Below are positions 1 through 8,877 of a stretch of 64,000 nucleotides of DNA, one piece after another; the stretch's first letter is position 1; each line of letters opens with the position of its first letter. The translations under genes were made by a program, and so were the position numbers. The notes beneath the pieces were generated by a model. The model worked only from the letters and a program-made list of their open reading frames with translations. It made no database searches and had not been told where the DNA came from. The stretch lies in contig NZ_CP118950.1 in the NCBI RefSeq assembly GCF_029024465.1, positions 248,001-312,000 of the forward strand, written 5' to 3'. This DNA is from Lactococcus garvieae subsp. garvieae (GTDB lineage: Bacteria; Bacillota; Bacilli; Lactobacillales; Streptococcaceae).

Positions 1-2
1 CA

Positions 3-725
3 GATCGCCTTATCCCACTCTATGCTATTGGTGTATTTACACCATTTACGTTGGCTCAAATCGGTATGGTTGTCCATTGGCGCAAGAAGCTTGGAAGTAA
101 GTTCTTGCTACGTTCTATCCCTAACATTATTGGGGCAATCATTTCTTTTGTCGTGGTGATGATTTTGCTCATTTTCCGCACAGCTGAAATTTGGCCATTC
201 TTTATTGTTTTACCTATTTTGATTTTCTGCTTTATCCGTATTCACAGTCATTATATGAATGTGGCGGAACAATTGCGTTTGCGCAAAGAAACCGCAGAGC
301 ACAAGTTTGATGGTAACACAGTTATCGTCTTGGTCGGAAATGTAACCAATGTTGATGTTGGAGCGATTAACTATGCACGTTCTGTAGGAGACTATCTTAT
401 TGCGCTTCACGTGTCGACAAAAGAAGATACGGAAAAAGAAGCAGAGATCGAACGTGATTTCAATGAAACTTTCCCAGACATCAAGTTGACTGTTGTACAT
501 ACCAGCTATCGGAGTATCATCACGCCAGCTGTTCGCTTTATTAATCTCGCTGCAAAACAAGCAAAAGCGCACAATTATACAACCACTGTTTTGATTCCAA
601 CTTTCATTCCGTCAAAACCATGGCAAAATATCTTCCACAATCAGACTGGCTTACGCCTCCGTTACTATCTGAATGCTCATGAAGATATCATCCTTTCAAG
701 CTACAACTATCATTTAAAAAAATAA
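3..725 (+). CDS. KimA-like APC-family permease, C-terminal part
   Basis: The 5' end lies outside the window; the frame is open from base 3 and already encodes transmembrane sequence (DRLIPLYAIGVFTPFTL), so the TTG at 51 is not the start. About 240 residues remain: three hydrophobic segments, then a cytosolic tail of about 140 residues. This arrangement, with a USP-like C-terminal domain, is that of the KimA/YdaO potassium-proton symporters of the amino acid-polyamine superfamily, about 600 aa when complete. Potassium as substrate is inferred from the family; a different APC substrate is possible. A terminator follows directly. Confidence 0.7.
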   Translation, partial: DRLIPLYAIGVFTPFTLAQIGMVVHWRKKLGSKFLLRSIPNIIGAIISFVVVMILLIFRTAEIWPFFIVLPILIFCFIRIHSHYMNVAEQLRLRKETAEHKFDGNTVIVLVGNVTNVDVGAINYARSVGDYLIALHVSTKEDTEKEAEIERDFNETFPDIKLTVVHTSYRSIITPAVRFINLAAKQAKAHNYTTTVLIPTFIPSKPWQNIFHNQTGLRLRYYLNAHEDIILSSYNYHLKK

Positions 726-732
726 ATAAACC

Positions 733-777
733 AAGCGTTCAAGACAACAGAAAACTGTTGACTGGGCGCTTTTTTCT
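733..777 (+). terminator. Intrinsic terminator after the KimA-like gene
   Basis: The arms AGCG/CGCT and, inside them, CAACAG/CTGTTG form an interrupted hairpin that ends in a T6 run. Confidence 0.75.
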
Positions 778-868
778 TTCCCTTTAAATAAGAAAATAAC
801 TTCATATTAGGACGATAAATGAGACGAATAGGACATGTCAATGAATACACAAAATAATTTTTGTTTTT

Positions 869-884
869 TGCTATAATAGTTGTC
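869..884 (+). promoter_or_regulatory. Extended -10 promoter giving a probably leaderless mRNA
   Basis: TG-C-TATAAT occupies 869-877 and the ATG follows 7 nt later at 885. The predicted transcription start falls on or next to the start codon and there is no Shine-Dalgarno sequence. Confidence 0.7.
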
Positions 885-1892
885 ATGTTAAATAAGAAGA
901 TTATGCCAGGTTTGGGGCTCAGTTTTGTGGTTGCCTTAGTGAGTTACTTTTTAAATCTCTTTGTTTTTAAAGGGCTAGGTGCAGCAACTATTGCTATCTT
1001 ACTGGGAATTATTTTGGGGAATGTTTACTTCAAACAACCGGTCCTCTTTGCAGGTACGGCTTGGTCAGAAAAGAAACTTCTTGAGTTTTCAGTCATGTTT
1101 TTAGGAGCGACTGTTACCTTTCAAACGATACAAAAATTAGGCTGGAGTGGTATAAGCTTTATTCTTCTACAAATGGTCCTTACAATTGTGTTTGTCCTGT
1201 TTATTGGGAAGAAACTTGGTTTTTCCTCGAAAGTTAATGCGCTGATGGCCTCTGGGAATGCCGTTTGTGGTTCTTCAGCCATTGCAGCAGTTGAGCCAGT
1301 TATTGGAGCTGAAGATAAAGACAAGCGAACAGCGATAACAATGGTTAACCTTATGGGGACAGTCTTAATGCTTCTATTACCGCTTTTAGGGACCTGGTTT
1401 TTTGGAGCAAATGATTTCCTACGTGGAGCTCTGATTGGGGGAACCATTCAATCTGTGGGGCAGGTTGTGGCTTCAGCAACAATGGTGAATACGGAAACAA
1501 CAACAATGGCTACCTTGTTTAAAATCATGCGTATCATCATGCTTGTCTTTGTTGTCCTCTATTTTTCTTTCCAAACACGTCGCACAGAGAAAGCACCAAC
1601 TGGACAGGAAGGTCAGCTCAAGATTAAGCGTCAATCCTTTCTGCCTTGGTATGTATTAGGATTTATTATTCTGTGTAGTCTGGATACAGTTTTTCAATTT
1701 CCTAAAGTCATTACGGAAACGGCACGTTTTATCAGTAGTTGGTGCGAAATTATTGCTTTAGCCGCTATCGGTTTAAGGCTTAATCTAGTGGAATTCGTCC
1801 GCGCGGGAAGAAAGTTAGCAATCTACGGCTTAGCTGTGCTTGTTTTCCAAGTGGGAATTGCATTAGTGTTGATTCGTCTATTATTAACCTAG
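885..1892 (+). CDS. YeiH/UPF0324-family membrane transporter
   Basis: A 335-residue polytopic membrane protein with about ten hydrophobic segments. It matches the UPF0324/YeiH family (putative sulfate exporters), including the family-typical GNAVCGSSAIAAVEPVIGA stretch around residues 120-140. A TTG eight codons upstream is open in frame, but the promoter -10 box (872-877) lies within that extension, so the ATG at 885 is the start. The substrate in Gram-positives is not established. Monocistronic. Confidence 0.8.
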   Translation: MLNKKIMPGLGLSFVVALVSYFLNLFVFKGLGAATIAILLGIILGNVYFKQPVLFAGTAWSEKKLLEFSVMFLGATVTFQTIQKLGWSGISFILLQMVLTIVFVLFIGKKLGFSSKVNALMASGNAVCGSSAIAAVEPVIGAEDKDKRTAITMVNLMGTVLMLLLPLLGTWFFGANDFLRGALIGGTIQSVGQVVASATMVNTETTTMATLFKIMRIIMLVFVVLYFSFQTRRTEKAPTGQEGQLKIKRQSFLPWYVLGFIILCSLDTVFQFPKVITETARFISSWCEIIALAAIGLRLNLVEFVRAGRKLAIYGLAVLVFQVGIALVLIRLLLT

Positions 1893-1906
1893 AAAAATAG
1901 TGAATG

Positions 1907-1915
1907 TGGTATAAT
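1907..1915 (+). promoter_or_regulatory. Extended -10 promoter of thiI
   Basis: TG-G-TATAAT lies about 65 bp upstream of the thiI ATG. The leader carries a proper RBS (AAAGGAAAA), unlike several other genes here. Confidence 0.65.
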
Positions 1916-1981
1916 AGCCTGTACTGAAATTCTATCAGGAATAAAAAGATAACCTTATATTAAGTAACAAAGGAAAATAAA

Positions 1982-3202
1982 ATGACTATCGTATACGATG
2001 AAATTATGGTTCGCTATGGTGAACTTTCAACAAAAGGAAAAAACCGTGGCTTTTTTATCAATCGTTTGGCCAACAACATCAAAGAAGTGCTTGCTGATTT
2101 GACCGACTTGAAGATTACAGCGCAACGAGATCGCGCTCATATCCAGTTAAATGGTACAGATTACGAAGAAGTTTCTCAACGTTTAACTAAAGTTTTTGGG
2201 ATTCAAAATTTTTCAGCATCCATCAAAGTTGAAAAATCAATTGAAGGTCTGAAGGCAGCAGTTGTTGACTTGATGAAAGAAATTTACCATGAAGGAATGA
2301 CTTTCAAAATCGCAACACGTCGTGCGGACCATAGCTTTGAGCAGGATTCCACAGAGTTAAACATGACTTTAGGCGATGTTGTCTTTGACAATTTTGACTA
2401 TGCTAAAGTACAAATGAAAAAACCAGACATCACTCTCCGTGTCGAAATTCGACTTGAGGGTGCTTATCTTAGTTTCGAAACCCTTAAAGGTGCAGGAGGA
2501 ATGCCTGTAGGAACAGCAGGCCGCGGGCACTTGATGCTTTCAGGTGGTATTGATTCTCCAGTTGCAGGCTATTTGGCTCTTAAACGAGGTGTAGAAATTG
2601 AGGCTGTTCACTTTGCTTCGCCACCTTATACAAGCCCTGGTGCTTTGAAAAAAGCAAAAGATTTAACAGCAAAATTAACAGCTTTTGGTGGAACAATTAC
2701 TTTTATTGAAGTTCCGTTTACGGAGATTCAAGAGGAAATCAAAGCCAAAGCGCCACAATCTTATTTGATGACTTTAACGCGTCGTTTTATGATGCGTGTA
2801 GTTGACCGCATTCGTGAAGACCGTGGGGGGAAAGTGATTATTAACGGTGAAAGTTTAGGACAAGTTGCTTCACAAACATTAGGTTCAATGTCTGTGATTA
2901 ATGAAGTCACCAATACTCCTGTTATTCGTCCTGTAGTCACAATGGATAAGATCGAAATTATCGATATCGCCGAAAAGATTGATACCTTTAATCTTTCAAT
3001 TTTACCCTTTGAAGATTGCTGTACTGTATTTGCACCACCATCGCCAAAAACAAATCCTAAACTAGAAAATGTTTTAGCCTATGAAAAGCGTTTGGATGTA
3101 GAAGGTATGGTCGATCGTGCCGTTGAAGGCATCATGATTAGCCGCATCACAGGTGAAAACTGGGACAAAGCAGAAACCAATGAATTTGACGATTTACTTT
3201 GA
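1982..3202 (+). CDS. thiI: tRNA 4-thiouridine synthetase ThiI
   Basis: ThiI adenylates and thiolates U8 of tRNA in the cytosol using persulfide sulfur. The 406-residue protein shows the N-terminal ferredoxin-like/THUMP region (about 1-165) and the PP-loop ATP pyrophosphatase site [18 protein letters not shown] near residue 187. It has the Gram-positive length without the C-terminal rhodanese domain found in E. coli ThiI. Start supported by AAAGGAAA 5-6 nt upstream. A cysS/nifS-type partner is not adjacent here. Confidence 0.95.
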   Translation: MTIVYDEIMVRYGELSTKGKNRGFFINRLANNIKEVLADLTDLKITAQRDRAHIQLNGTDYEEVSQRLTKVFGIQNFSASIKVEKSIEGLKAAVVDLMKEIYHEGMTFKIATRRADHSFEQDSTELNMTLGDVVFDNFDYAKVQMKKPDITLRVEIRLEGAYLSFETLKGAGGMPVGTAGRGHLMLSGGIDSPVAGYLALKRGVEIEAVHFASPPYTSPGALKKAKDLTAKLTAFGGTITFIEVPFTEIQEEIKAKAPQSYLMTLTRRFMMRVVDRIREDRGGKVIINGESLGQVASQTLGSMSVINEVTNTPVIRPVVTMDKIEIIDIAEKIDTFNLSILPFEDCCTVFAPPSPKTNPKLENVLAYEKRLDVEGMVDRAVEGIMISRITGENWDKAETNEFDDLL

Positions 3203-3206
3203 TTTT

Positions 3207-3237
3207 TGAAAACTGTATCATGAGATGCAGTTTTTAG
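3207..3237 (+). terminator. Terminator after thiI
   Basis: AAAACTG-T-ATC pairs with GAT-G-CAGTTTT around a short ATGA loop and is followed by TTTTTAG. Confidence 0.75.
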
Positions 3238-3267
3238 TCTCTTTATAGGAAAATAGAAAGGAAATGA

Positions 3268-4695
3268 ATGAAAAACAGAACAAAAGTACTGCTCACCATT
3301 GGTTTATTTACACTCATGTCAACTTTAGATGGCTCGATTGTAAATATTGCCTTACCTACAATGGCGCGTGAGCTAAATGTATCAACTTCACAGATTACGT
3401 GGGTGGTCACCATTTATTTGATTGTTATTAGTGCAATCATCCTTATTTTTGGACGACTTGCGGATTTGATTGGGAAAACAACCGTAACAAGATGGGGCTG
3501 GACGATTTTTATTGTCGGCTCGTTATTGGCTGGACTAAACATCGGCTTAGGCTTACCATTCTTACTTTTTGCACGTGTCGTGCAAGCTATCGGAGCCTCT
3601 ATGTTTATGGCAACGAGTTTTGGTATTGTGGCACAAGTTTTTCCTGTTGAGAGTCGTGCACGTGCCATGTCCATCACTTCCATGTTTGTATCTGTTGGAT
3701 CGATCGCAGGACCAGCCTTAGGCGGTTTAATTTTACAGGTTGCCTCTTGGAATTATATTTTTTGGATTAATGTGCCCATAGGGATACTGGCTTGGATTTT
3801 TGGGAGCCGAGCTTTGCCAGAAGATGAAGGGCAAGGATCTATAAAAGAAGTTGACCTGTCTGGCGGATTACAAATGACTGCCGTGATCGTCCTTTTATTC
3901 ATGGCTTTGAATTTTGGCCAAACTTTAGGATGGAACAATCCGCTCTTACTTCTCGGTGTGGCACTTGGTTTTATACTTTTTATTAGCTTTATTTTTACGG
4001 AGCGCCGAAAGGAAAAACCTTTACTTGATTTGGGGATTTTTAAAAATAGACTCTTTTCTTTGAGCCTGCTTATGTCACTTTTAAACTTCACTGTTGCGAT
4101 GTTTGCGAGCATCTTGCTTCCTTTCTACCTGCAAGATTATCGTGATTATGCGCCTGGTGCGGCTGGTTTTATCATGATGGCCTATCCTGCGGCCATGCTT
4201 ATTGTGAGTCCAATAGCGGGTGCACTTGCAGATAAAATAGATAAGGAAGTGATTACCTTTGTGGGAATCTCAGGAATCGTTCTTTCGCAGATTGGTTATC
4301 TTTTGATTCGAGCAGATTCGCCACAATGGTGGGTCGTTGCGATTCTTTTGCTCCAAGGTGCCTCAATGGGGGCTTTCCAAAGTCCGAATAATGCATTGAT
4401 CATGGAGACAGTAGAACGTAAGTATTTAGGAATAGCAGGCTCTGTGAATTCCTTGATTCGGAATATGGCCTTTGTTTTAGGGACTTCTGTAGCAACCATT
4501 ATTTTGTTCCTCTCTATGTCCAGTCAACTTGGTTATACGGTAAGGACTTATCTGCCTGAACATCCAGATACCTTTTTACAGGGGATGCATATGGCTTTCG
4601 TATGCTCTCTTGTCCTGACAAGTATTTCTTGGGTCTTGGCGGGCGTTCGTCTTTTGGGACGTAAAAAAATAAAAGAACACCTGAGCGAAGGTTAA
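3268..4695 (+). CDS. DHA2-family MFS drug exporter
   Basis: A 475-residue major facilitator with about 14 hydrophobic segments, the EmrB/QacA (DHA2) topology. It has the TM1 motif LDGSIVNIALP (residues 20-30) and motif A-like GRLADLIGKTT after TM2. Proton-driven efflux of toxic compounds is the family role; the substrate cannot be read from sequence. AGAAAGGAAATGA precedes the ATG. No regulator is adjacent. Confidence 0.85.
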   Translation: MKNRTKVLLTIGLFTLMSTLDGSIVNIALPTMARELNVSTSQITWVVTIYLIVISAIILIFGRLADLIGKTTVTRWGWTIFIVGSLLAGLNIGLGLPFLLFARVVQAIGASMFMATSFGIVAQVFPVESRARAMSITSMFVSVGSIAGPALGGLILQVASWNYIFWINVPIGILAWIFGSRALPEDEGQGSIKEVDLSGGLQMTAVIVLLFMALNFGQTLGWNNPLLLLGVALGFILFISFIFTERRKEKPLLDLGIFKNRLFSLSLLMSLLNFTVAMFASILLPFYLQDYRDYAPGAAGFIMMAYPAAMLIVSPIAGALADKIDKEVITFVGISGIVLSQIGYLLIRADSPQWWVVAILLLQGASMGAFQSPNNALIMETVERKYLGIAGSVNSLIRNMAFVLGTSVATIILFLSMSSQLGYTVRTYLPEHPDTFLQGMHMAFVCSLVLTSISWVLAGVRLLGRKKIKEHLSEG

Positions 4696-4712
4696 AGCTC
4701 GGTGTTTTTTTT
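4676..4712 (+). terminator. Terminator between convergent exporter and antiporter genes
   Basis: AACACC-T-GAGC pairs with GCTC-G-GTGTT and is followed by T8. The left arm overlaps the last codons of the exporter. Confidence 0.8.
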
Positions 4713-4720
4713 ATTTTTAT

Positions 4721-6811
4721 TTATTTGTTTGTTGAAAATTCGTTGTTTGTTGTCCTTTGAACTTTTTTACGTCTCTTTTCAATAAAGTCGTAGAGTAAGG
4801 TATGATGATTACTTGCAAGGGAATAATCCTCTAAAGTATTCACATTTTGACGTAAGACTTTTGCTTCGCCAATCGTTAACTCGCCACGGGATTCATATTC
4901 AAAGATTGTTTTACGCTCTAAGTAGTAAGCACGCATCATTTCTTTCAGGTTATTAGGTTGCGCACGATGCAAAATACCAGTAATGTATCCACCGCGGGCA
5001 ACAAACTCTGCGGAACGTAAACGTTCTGCTTGCAAGTAATGAATCAAACGCTCATCGTAAACCGATTCCAGATTGTCTAAAGCTTGAAGGACTAACTCCG
5101 TATTAGAAAAGTAAAGCTCGGTAATTTCACGATGTGCTGTAGCATTGTCAGGCCGTGTTTTGCGGAAACTGAAGTCTAGTCGAATAATTCTTGAGAAGAA
5201 AAAGTGAAGCACACGGATGGAAATGGCCGAAGCAAACTGGATACTGGAAACCAAATTATGCGCAACAGATTGTTCCATCGAATGAAGGTATCGCTGATAA
5301 GTGCGATAAGTATACATGGAAATTTCATTTTGTCTCAAGGCGTTTTCCAGTCCCTCAGCCTCAAGACGGACGATAAGCAATTGTAATTCATTGAAGTCAA
5401 TCGAAGTATTCGAACTTTCTTGCTCGATGATGAGTTTTTGAATGCGGTCTTGATAGCTGTCGATAGCGATATTATAACCAAGACGGGCTTTTTCTTTTGT
5501 TACTTGTTTGAGATCATTTTCCAACTCTCGAACGACATCAGCTAAGATAGAAATTTTTACCATGTTGTCAACTTTGACAACTTTTTTGGCGGCAATTAAA
5601 GGTAAAACAAATAGTCCGGTTAAAAAGCTGAGCGCGGTAACTGCCGCACAGAGGAAGATGATTAAGCTGTGCGGGATATCTACTGTCCGTGGCAACAAAA
5701 GGACAGTGGCAATACTGACGGTACCTTTGGAACCAGCAAAAGTGAGTAACAAGATATCGTTCCAGTAAGCAGAAAAGCTTTGATTGCGACGCAGAGATAC
5801 ATAACGATAGTAGATAGCCAACAATGAAAAACGAAGAGCAAAAAGACCAAGTGTTAAAAGCAAAACCATGAACAAAAGGGAAGTCGTAGAGTAAAGGGGA
5901 TCAGCAATAAGCGGAAAAACAAGCTGATGTAACTCTATCCCGAGGAAAAGGAAGACCGTTGAATTTAAAACAAAGGTCAACAAATTCCAGATAGTATTTT
6001 TCACTTTTGTGACTTGGGCATCAAAGAGCGTAGTCCTTTTAAGGCCATTGGCTTGCATGACCCCAGCAACAACGACAGCGATAATTCCGGAAACTTCAAG
6101 CATATCAGCGATTAAAAATGCCGATAAAGGAAGCATAAGCTCCAAAATAAGGTAACCTGTAACATCTCGCGCATCGACATCCTCCAGAATTCTGAGAATA
6201 AAGGACTTCATCCAAACGAGAATAAATCCGACCAGTGCACCACCGATTGCGGAAACCACAAGGTCAGCAGAAGCGTGAGTCAGGGAAAATTCCCCAGTGA
6301 CCAGTGCGAGAACCGCAATCTGGAAGGAGATGATACCAGAAGCATCATTAAGAAGCCCTTCGCCCGTAAGAATACTCATGACCCGCTTAGGGAAGCTGAA
6401 GCGTTCGGATAAGGCGGCAACAGCAATTGCATCTGTCGGTGCCAATGAAGCCCCCAAGGCAAAACAAGCAGCCAAAGGTACAGATAAATAAAAGAAATGC
6501 GTTAAGTAGCCTAAACCAATAGTTGTAATGAAAACTAAGGGAAAGATAAGCATTAATATCGTTCGAGTATGTTTAAAGATATGTTTGACATCTGCCTCTT
6601 CACTCTCACGGAAAAGCAAAGGAGCAATGATGAAGCCCAAGAAGAATTCTGGGTCAACCTGCAAAAGTTTTGATGCACCTAAAAAGCCCAAACATAGCCC
6701 AATCACGACTTGAATCAGCGGAAGAGCCAACTTTGGGAAAACTTTATTGATGATATTTGAAATAACTAGAGCAAGAAGAAAAATGATGACATAAAAAATA
6801 GTATGGAGCAC
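4721..6811 (-). CDS. CPA1-family Na+(K+)/H+ antiporter
   Basis: A 696-residue protein. Residues 1-410 form about 12 membrane segments of the CPA1 exchanger fold, with GASLAPTDAIAVAALS and GEGLLNDASGI (the conserved ND pair) near residues 120-160. The C-terminal 290 residues are hydrophilic and largely helical, probably a regulatory domain. It exchanges monovalent cations for protons across the membrane. YjcE/NhaP-like proteins are the nearest relatives I recognise. Monocistronic. Confidence 0.85.
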   Translation of the reverse strand: MLHTIFYVIIFLLALVISNIINKVFPKLALPLIQVVIGLCLGFLGASKLLQVDPEFFLGFIIAPLLFRESEEADVKHIFKHTRTILMLIFPLVFITTIGLGYLTHFFYLSVPLAACFALGASLAPTDAIAVAALSERFSFPKRVMSILTGEGLLNDASGIISFQIAVLALVTGEFSLTHASADLVVSAIGGALVGFILVWMKSFILRILEDVDARDVTGYLILELMLPLSAFLIADMLEVSGIIAVVVAGVMQANGLKRTTLFDAQVTKVKNTIWNLLTFVLNSTVFLFLGIELHQLVFPLIADPLYSTTSLLFMVLLLTLGLFALRFSLLAIYYRYVSLRRNQSFSAYWNDILLLTFAGSKGTVSIATVLLLPRTVDIPHSLIIFLCAAVTALSFLTGLFVLPLIAAKKVVKVDNMVKISILADVVRELENDLKQVTKEKARLGYNIAIDSYQDRIQKLIIEQESSNTSIDFNELQLLIVRLEAEGLENALRQNEISMYTYRTYQRYLHSMEQSVAHNLVSSIQFASAISIRVLHFFFSRIIRLDFSFRKTRPDNATAHREITELYFSNTELVLQALDNLESVYDERLIHYLQAERLRSAEFVARGGYITGILHRAQPNNLKEMMRAYYLERKTIFEYESRGELTIGEAKVLRQNVNTLEDYSLASNHHTLLYDFIEKRRKKVQRTTNNEFSTNK

Positions 6812-6890
6812 AAATTTTCCTTTCTTTCGTCTATTTTTAGAGCAAGAAGCTGCACTAAAAGTACAGCATATGAGTTATAAGCCTAAAAGG

Positions 6891-7358
6891 TTACTTTATT
6901 TTTTTGAAAAGTTCCTTTTTTTGATTAATCTTCTGATCGATTTTGGCACAGCTCTTTTTACTTAAGAGAGCTCGACAGCGCTTGAGCTCCAGTTCTGTTA
7001 ACTGACGTTTAAGCTTTTCTTTTTTGGTGAAGTCTGATTCACCACTGTCGATATATTCAAGTTTTTGCTGAAGAAGAGATTGTTTATACTTGAGAGCCTC
7101 AATTTGATGTTTCAGCTTCGATATTTGTTCGTAACTGGCATCTTGCTGATGGAAATCCTTGAGTTTTTGAGACAAGAAAAGTTTCTTCTCTTCAAGAAGA
7201 TGAAGTGATTCAAGTATTTTGTGTCTTTTTTCCTCTTGTGAAACGGGAGTATAAATCTCACCTTTTTCAGAATCAGAGGCTTCTTCTGTAATTTCTTCTT
7301 TTTCTAAATACTGTTCACGTAAATCTCTCAGCATTTGCTCAAAATCTTTATCAGACAT
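6891..7358 (-). CDS. Hypothetical coiled-coil protein
   Basis: A 155-residue, highly charged, Lys/Glu-rich protein with no signal peptide or membrane segment. Residues about 40-150 are predicted by eye to be nearly continuous coiled coil (regular Leu/Ile spacing). AAGGATAAT precedes the ATG. No family recognised. It lies 78 bp upstream of the antiporter on the same strand and may be co-transcribed with it. Confidence 0.65.
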   Translation of the reverse strand: MSDKDFEQMLRDLREQYLEKEEITEEASDSEKGEIYTPVSQEEKRHKILESLHLLEEKKLFLSQKLKDFHQQDASYEQISKLKHQIEALKYKQSLLQQKLEYIDSGESDFTKKEKLKRQLTELELKRCRALLSKKSCAKIDQKINQKKELFKKIK

Positions 7359-7432
7359 GCTATTATCCTTATAATCTTGTTCTTAACCTCTATTATATCA
7401 TGATTTAATTAGAAAAATAATGCGTGTGGATT

Positions 7433-7460
7433 AAAAAAACAACAGGGAGTTCCCTGTTGC
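7433..7460 (-). terminator. tyrS terminator
   Basis: CAACAGGGA (7440-7448) pairs perfectly with TCCCTGTTG (7451-7459). A T7 run follows on the minus strand. Confidence 0.85.
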
Positions 7461-7482
7461 TACTTATAGATTAGACTTGCAC

Positions 7483-8742
7483 TTAGTAAGTCAAGATGAA
7501 ATTTTTCTTTTTACCACGGCGAACAACAGTAAGTTGATTGTCGATTTTATCTGCATCGGAGAAGTTATAGTCCAAATCTTGAACACGTTCTCCATTGATA
7601 TAAATGGCACCGTTTGTGACGTCTTCACGCGCTTGACGTTTTGAATTTTCGATTCCTGCAGAAATCAAAAGTTCAACAATATTGCGGTTGTCGTCTGCTT
7701 TCACTTGATATGTAGGTACATCTTTTAAGCCAGAAAGGATGGACTTGGCATCAAGGGCTTTCAAATCACCGCCACCAAATAAAGTTTCCGTGATTTTTAC
7801 GGCTTGCTCATAAGCAGCCTGTCCATGGACAAGAGTAACAACTTCGCGTGCAAGTACTTTTTGAGCCAAGCGTTCGTGACGTGCAGCCTCAAATTTCTCA
7901 CCGATTTCAGCAATTTCTTCAAGAGATAAGAAAGTGAAAATTTTGAGCATTTTTACAGCGTCATCGTCGTTGACATTTAGCCAAAATTGGTACATTTCAA
8001 ACGGAGACGTTTTATCTGCATCGAGCCAAATGGCATTTCCTTCAGATTTACCAAATTTTTTACCTGTTGAATCGGTAATTAATGGGATAGTGATGACATG
8101 TCCTGTTTTTCCAGCTTTACGACGGAGCAGTTCTGTTCCTGCAGTCATATTGCCCCATTGGTCAGAACCACCGAGTTGCAATGTAATGCCATGACGTTGG
8201 TTGAGCTCGTAGAAATCATAACCTTGCATGATTTGGTAAGCAAACTCGGTGTAAGAGATCCCTGATTCGATACGACTTTTAACTGAATCTTTACTCATCA
8301 TGTAGTTAATTGTGTAATATTTACCGACATCACGAAGGAAATCAATAAAGGATAAGTTTTCGAACCAATTGTAGTTGTTTTCCATCTGCGCTTTATTTTC
8401 GCCATTTTCAAAGTCAAGGAAGCGTTCCAACTGAGCGCGAATTTTATCTGCCCAAGCCACAACAGTATCTTTTGTTTGTAAACCACGTTCGGCATCTTTG
8501 AAAGAGGGGTCGCCAACAAGTCCAGTAGCGCCACCAACCAATGTATAGGGTTTGTGTCCAGCCATTTGTAGACGTTTCATTGTAAGAATCAGGACCAGAT
8601 TACCAAGGTGTAAACTGTCAGCAGTAGGATCGTAACCAACATAATAACTTACCATGCCCTCAGTTAAAGCTTCGCGAAGAGCTTTTTCATCAGTGGTTTG
8701 GAAAATCAGACCACGTTCTTTTAGTTCGTCAAAAATATTCAT
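7483..8742 (-). CDS. tyrS: Tyrosyl-tRNA synthetase
   Basis: Charges tRNA-Tyr. The 419-residue class I synthetase has the HIGH-like motif as HLGN ([15 protein letters not shown]), the KMSKS-like loop as KFGKS, and a C-terminal S4 RNA-binding domain (about 350-419). AGGAGGTAAC precedes the ATG. The upstream 135 bp are too short for a T-box and I see none, although many Firmicute tyrS genes have one. Confidence 0.97.
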   Translation of the reverse strand: MNIFDELKERGLIFQTTDEKALREALTEGMVSYYVGYDPTADSLHLGNLVLILTMKRLQMAGHKPYTLVGGATGLVGDPSFKDAERGLQTKDTVVAWADKIRAQLERFLDFENGENKAQMENNYNWFENLSFIDFLRDVGKYYTINYMMSKDSVKSRIESGISYTEFAYQIMQGYDFYELNQRHGITLQLGGSDQWGNMTAGTELLRRKAGKTGHVITIPLITDSTGKKFGKSEGNAIWLDADKTSPFEMYQFWLNVNDDDAVKMLKIFTFLSLEEIAEIGEKFEAARHERLAQKVLAREVVTLVHGQAAYEQAVKITETLFGGGDLKALDAKSILSGLKDVPTYQVKADDNRNIVELLISAGIENSKRQAREDVTNGAIYINGERVQDLDYNFSDADKIDNQLTVVRRGKKKNFILTY

Positions 8743-8861
8743 GTTACCTCCTAAATTTAGTTAATACTGACAGTTTTATTATCGTTTCTCTCAGTAATTA
8801 GATTAACGTTCTCATTATATCAAAAAAAAGGAAAAATAGGGGCGAAAAAAGAGCCTAAGTT

Positions 8862-8877
8862 TGGTATAATATGTATT
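8862..8877 (+). promoter_or_regulatory. Extended -10 promoter giving a probably leaderless mRNA (PBP gene)
   Basis: TG-G-TATAAT at 8862-8870, then 7 nt, then the ATG at 8878. No Shine-Dalgarno sequence lies between. Confidence 0.7.

Noticed and set aside
51-725. TTG at 51 as start of a 224-residue protein
   Set aside because: The same frame is open to the window edge and codes for typical permease sequence; it is a truncated view of a longer gene.
8743-8877. T-box leader for tyrS
   Set aside because: Too short and no T-box sequence or specifier stem.
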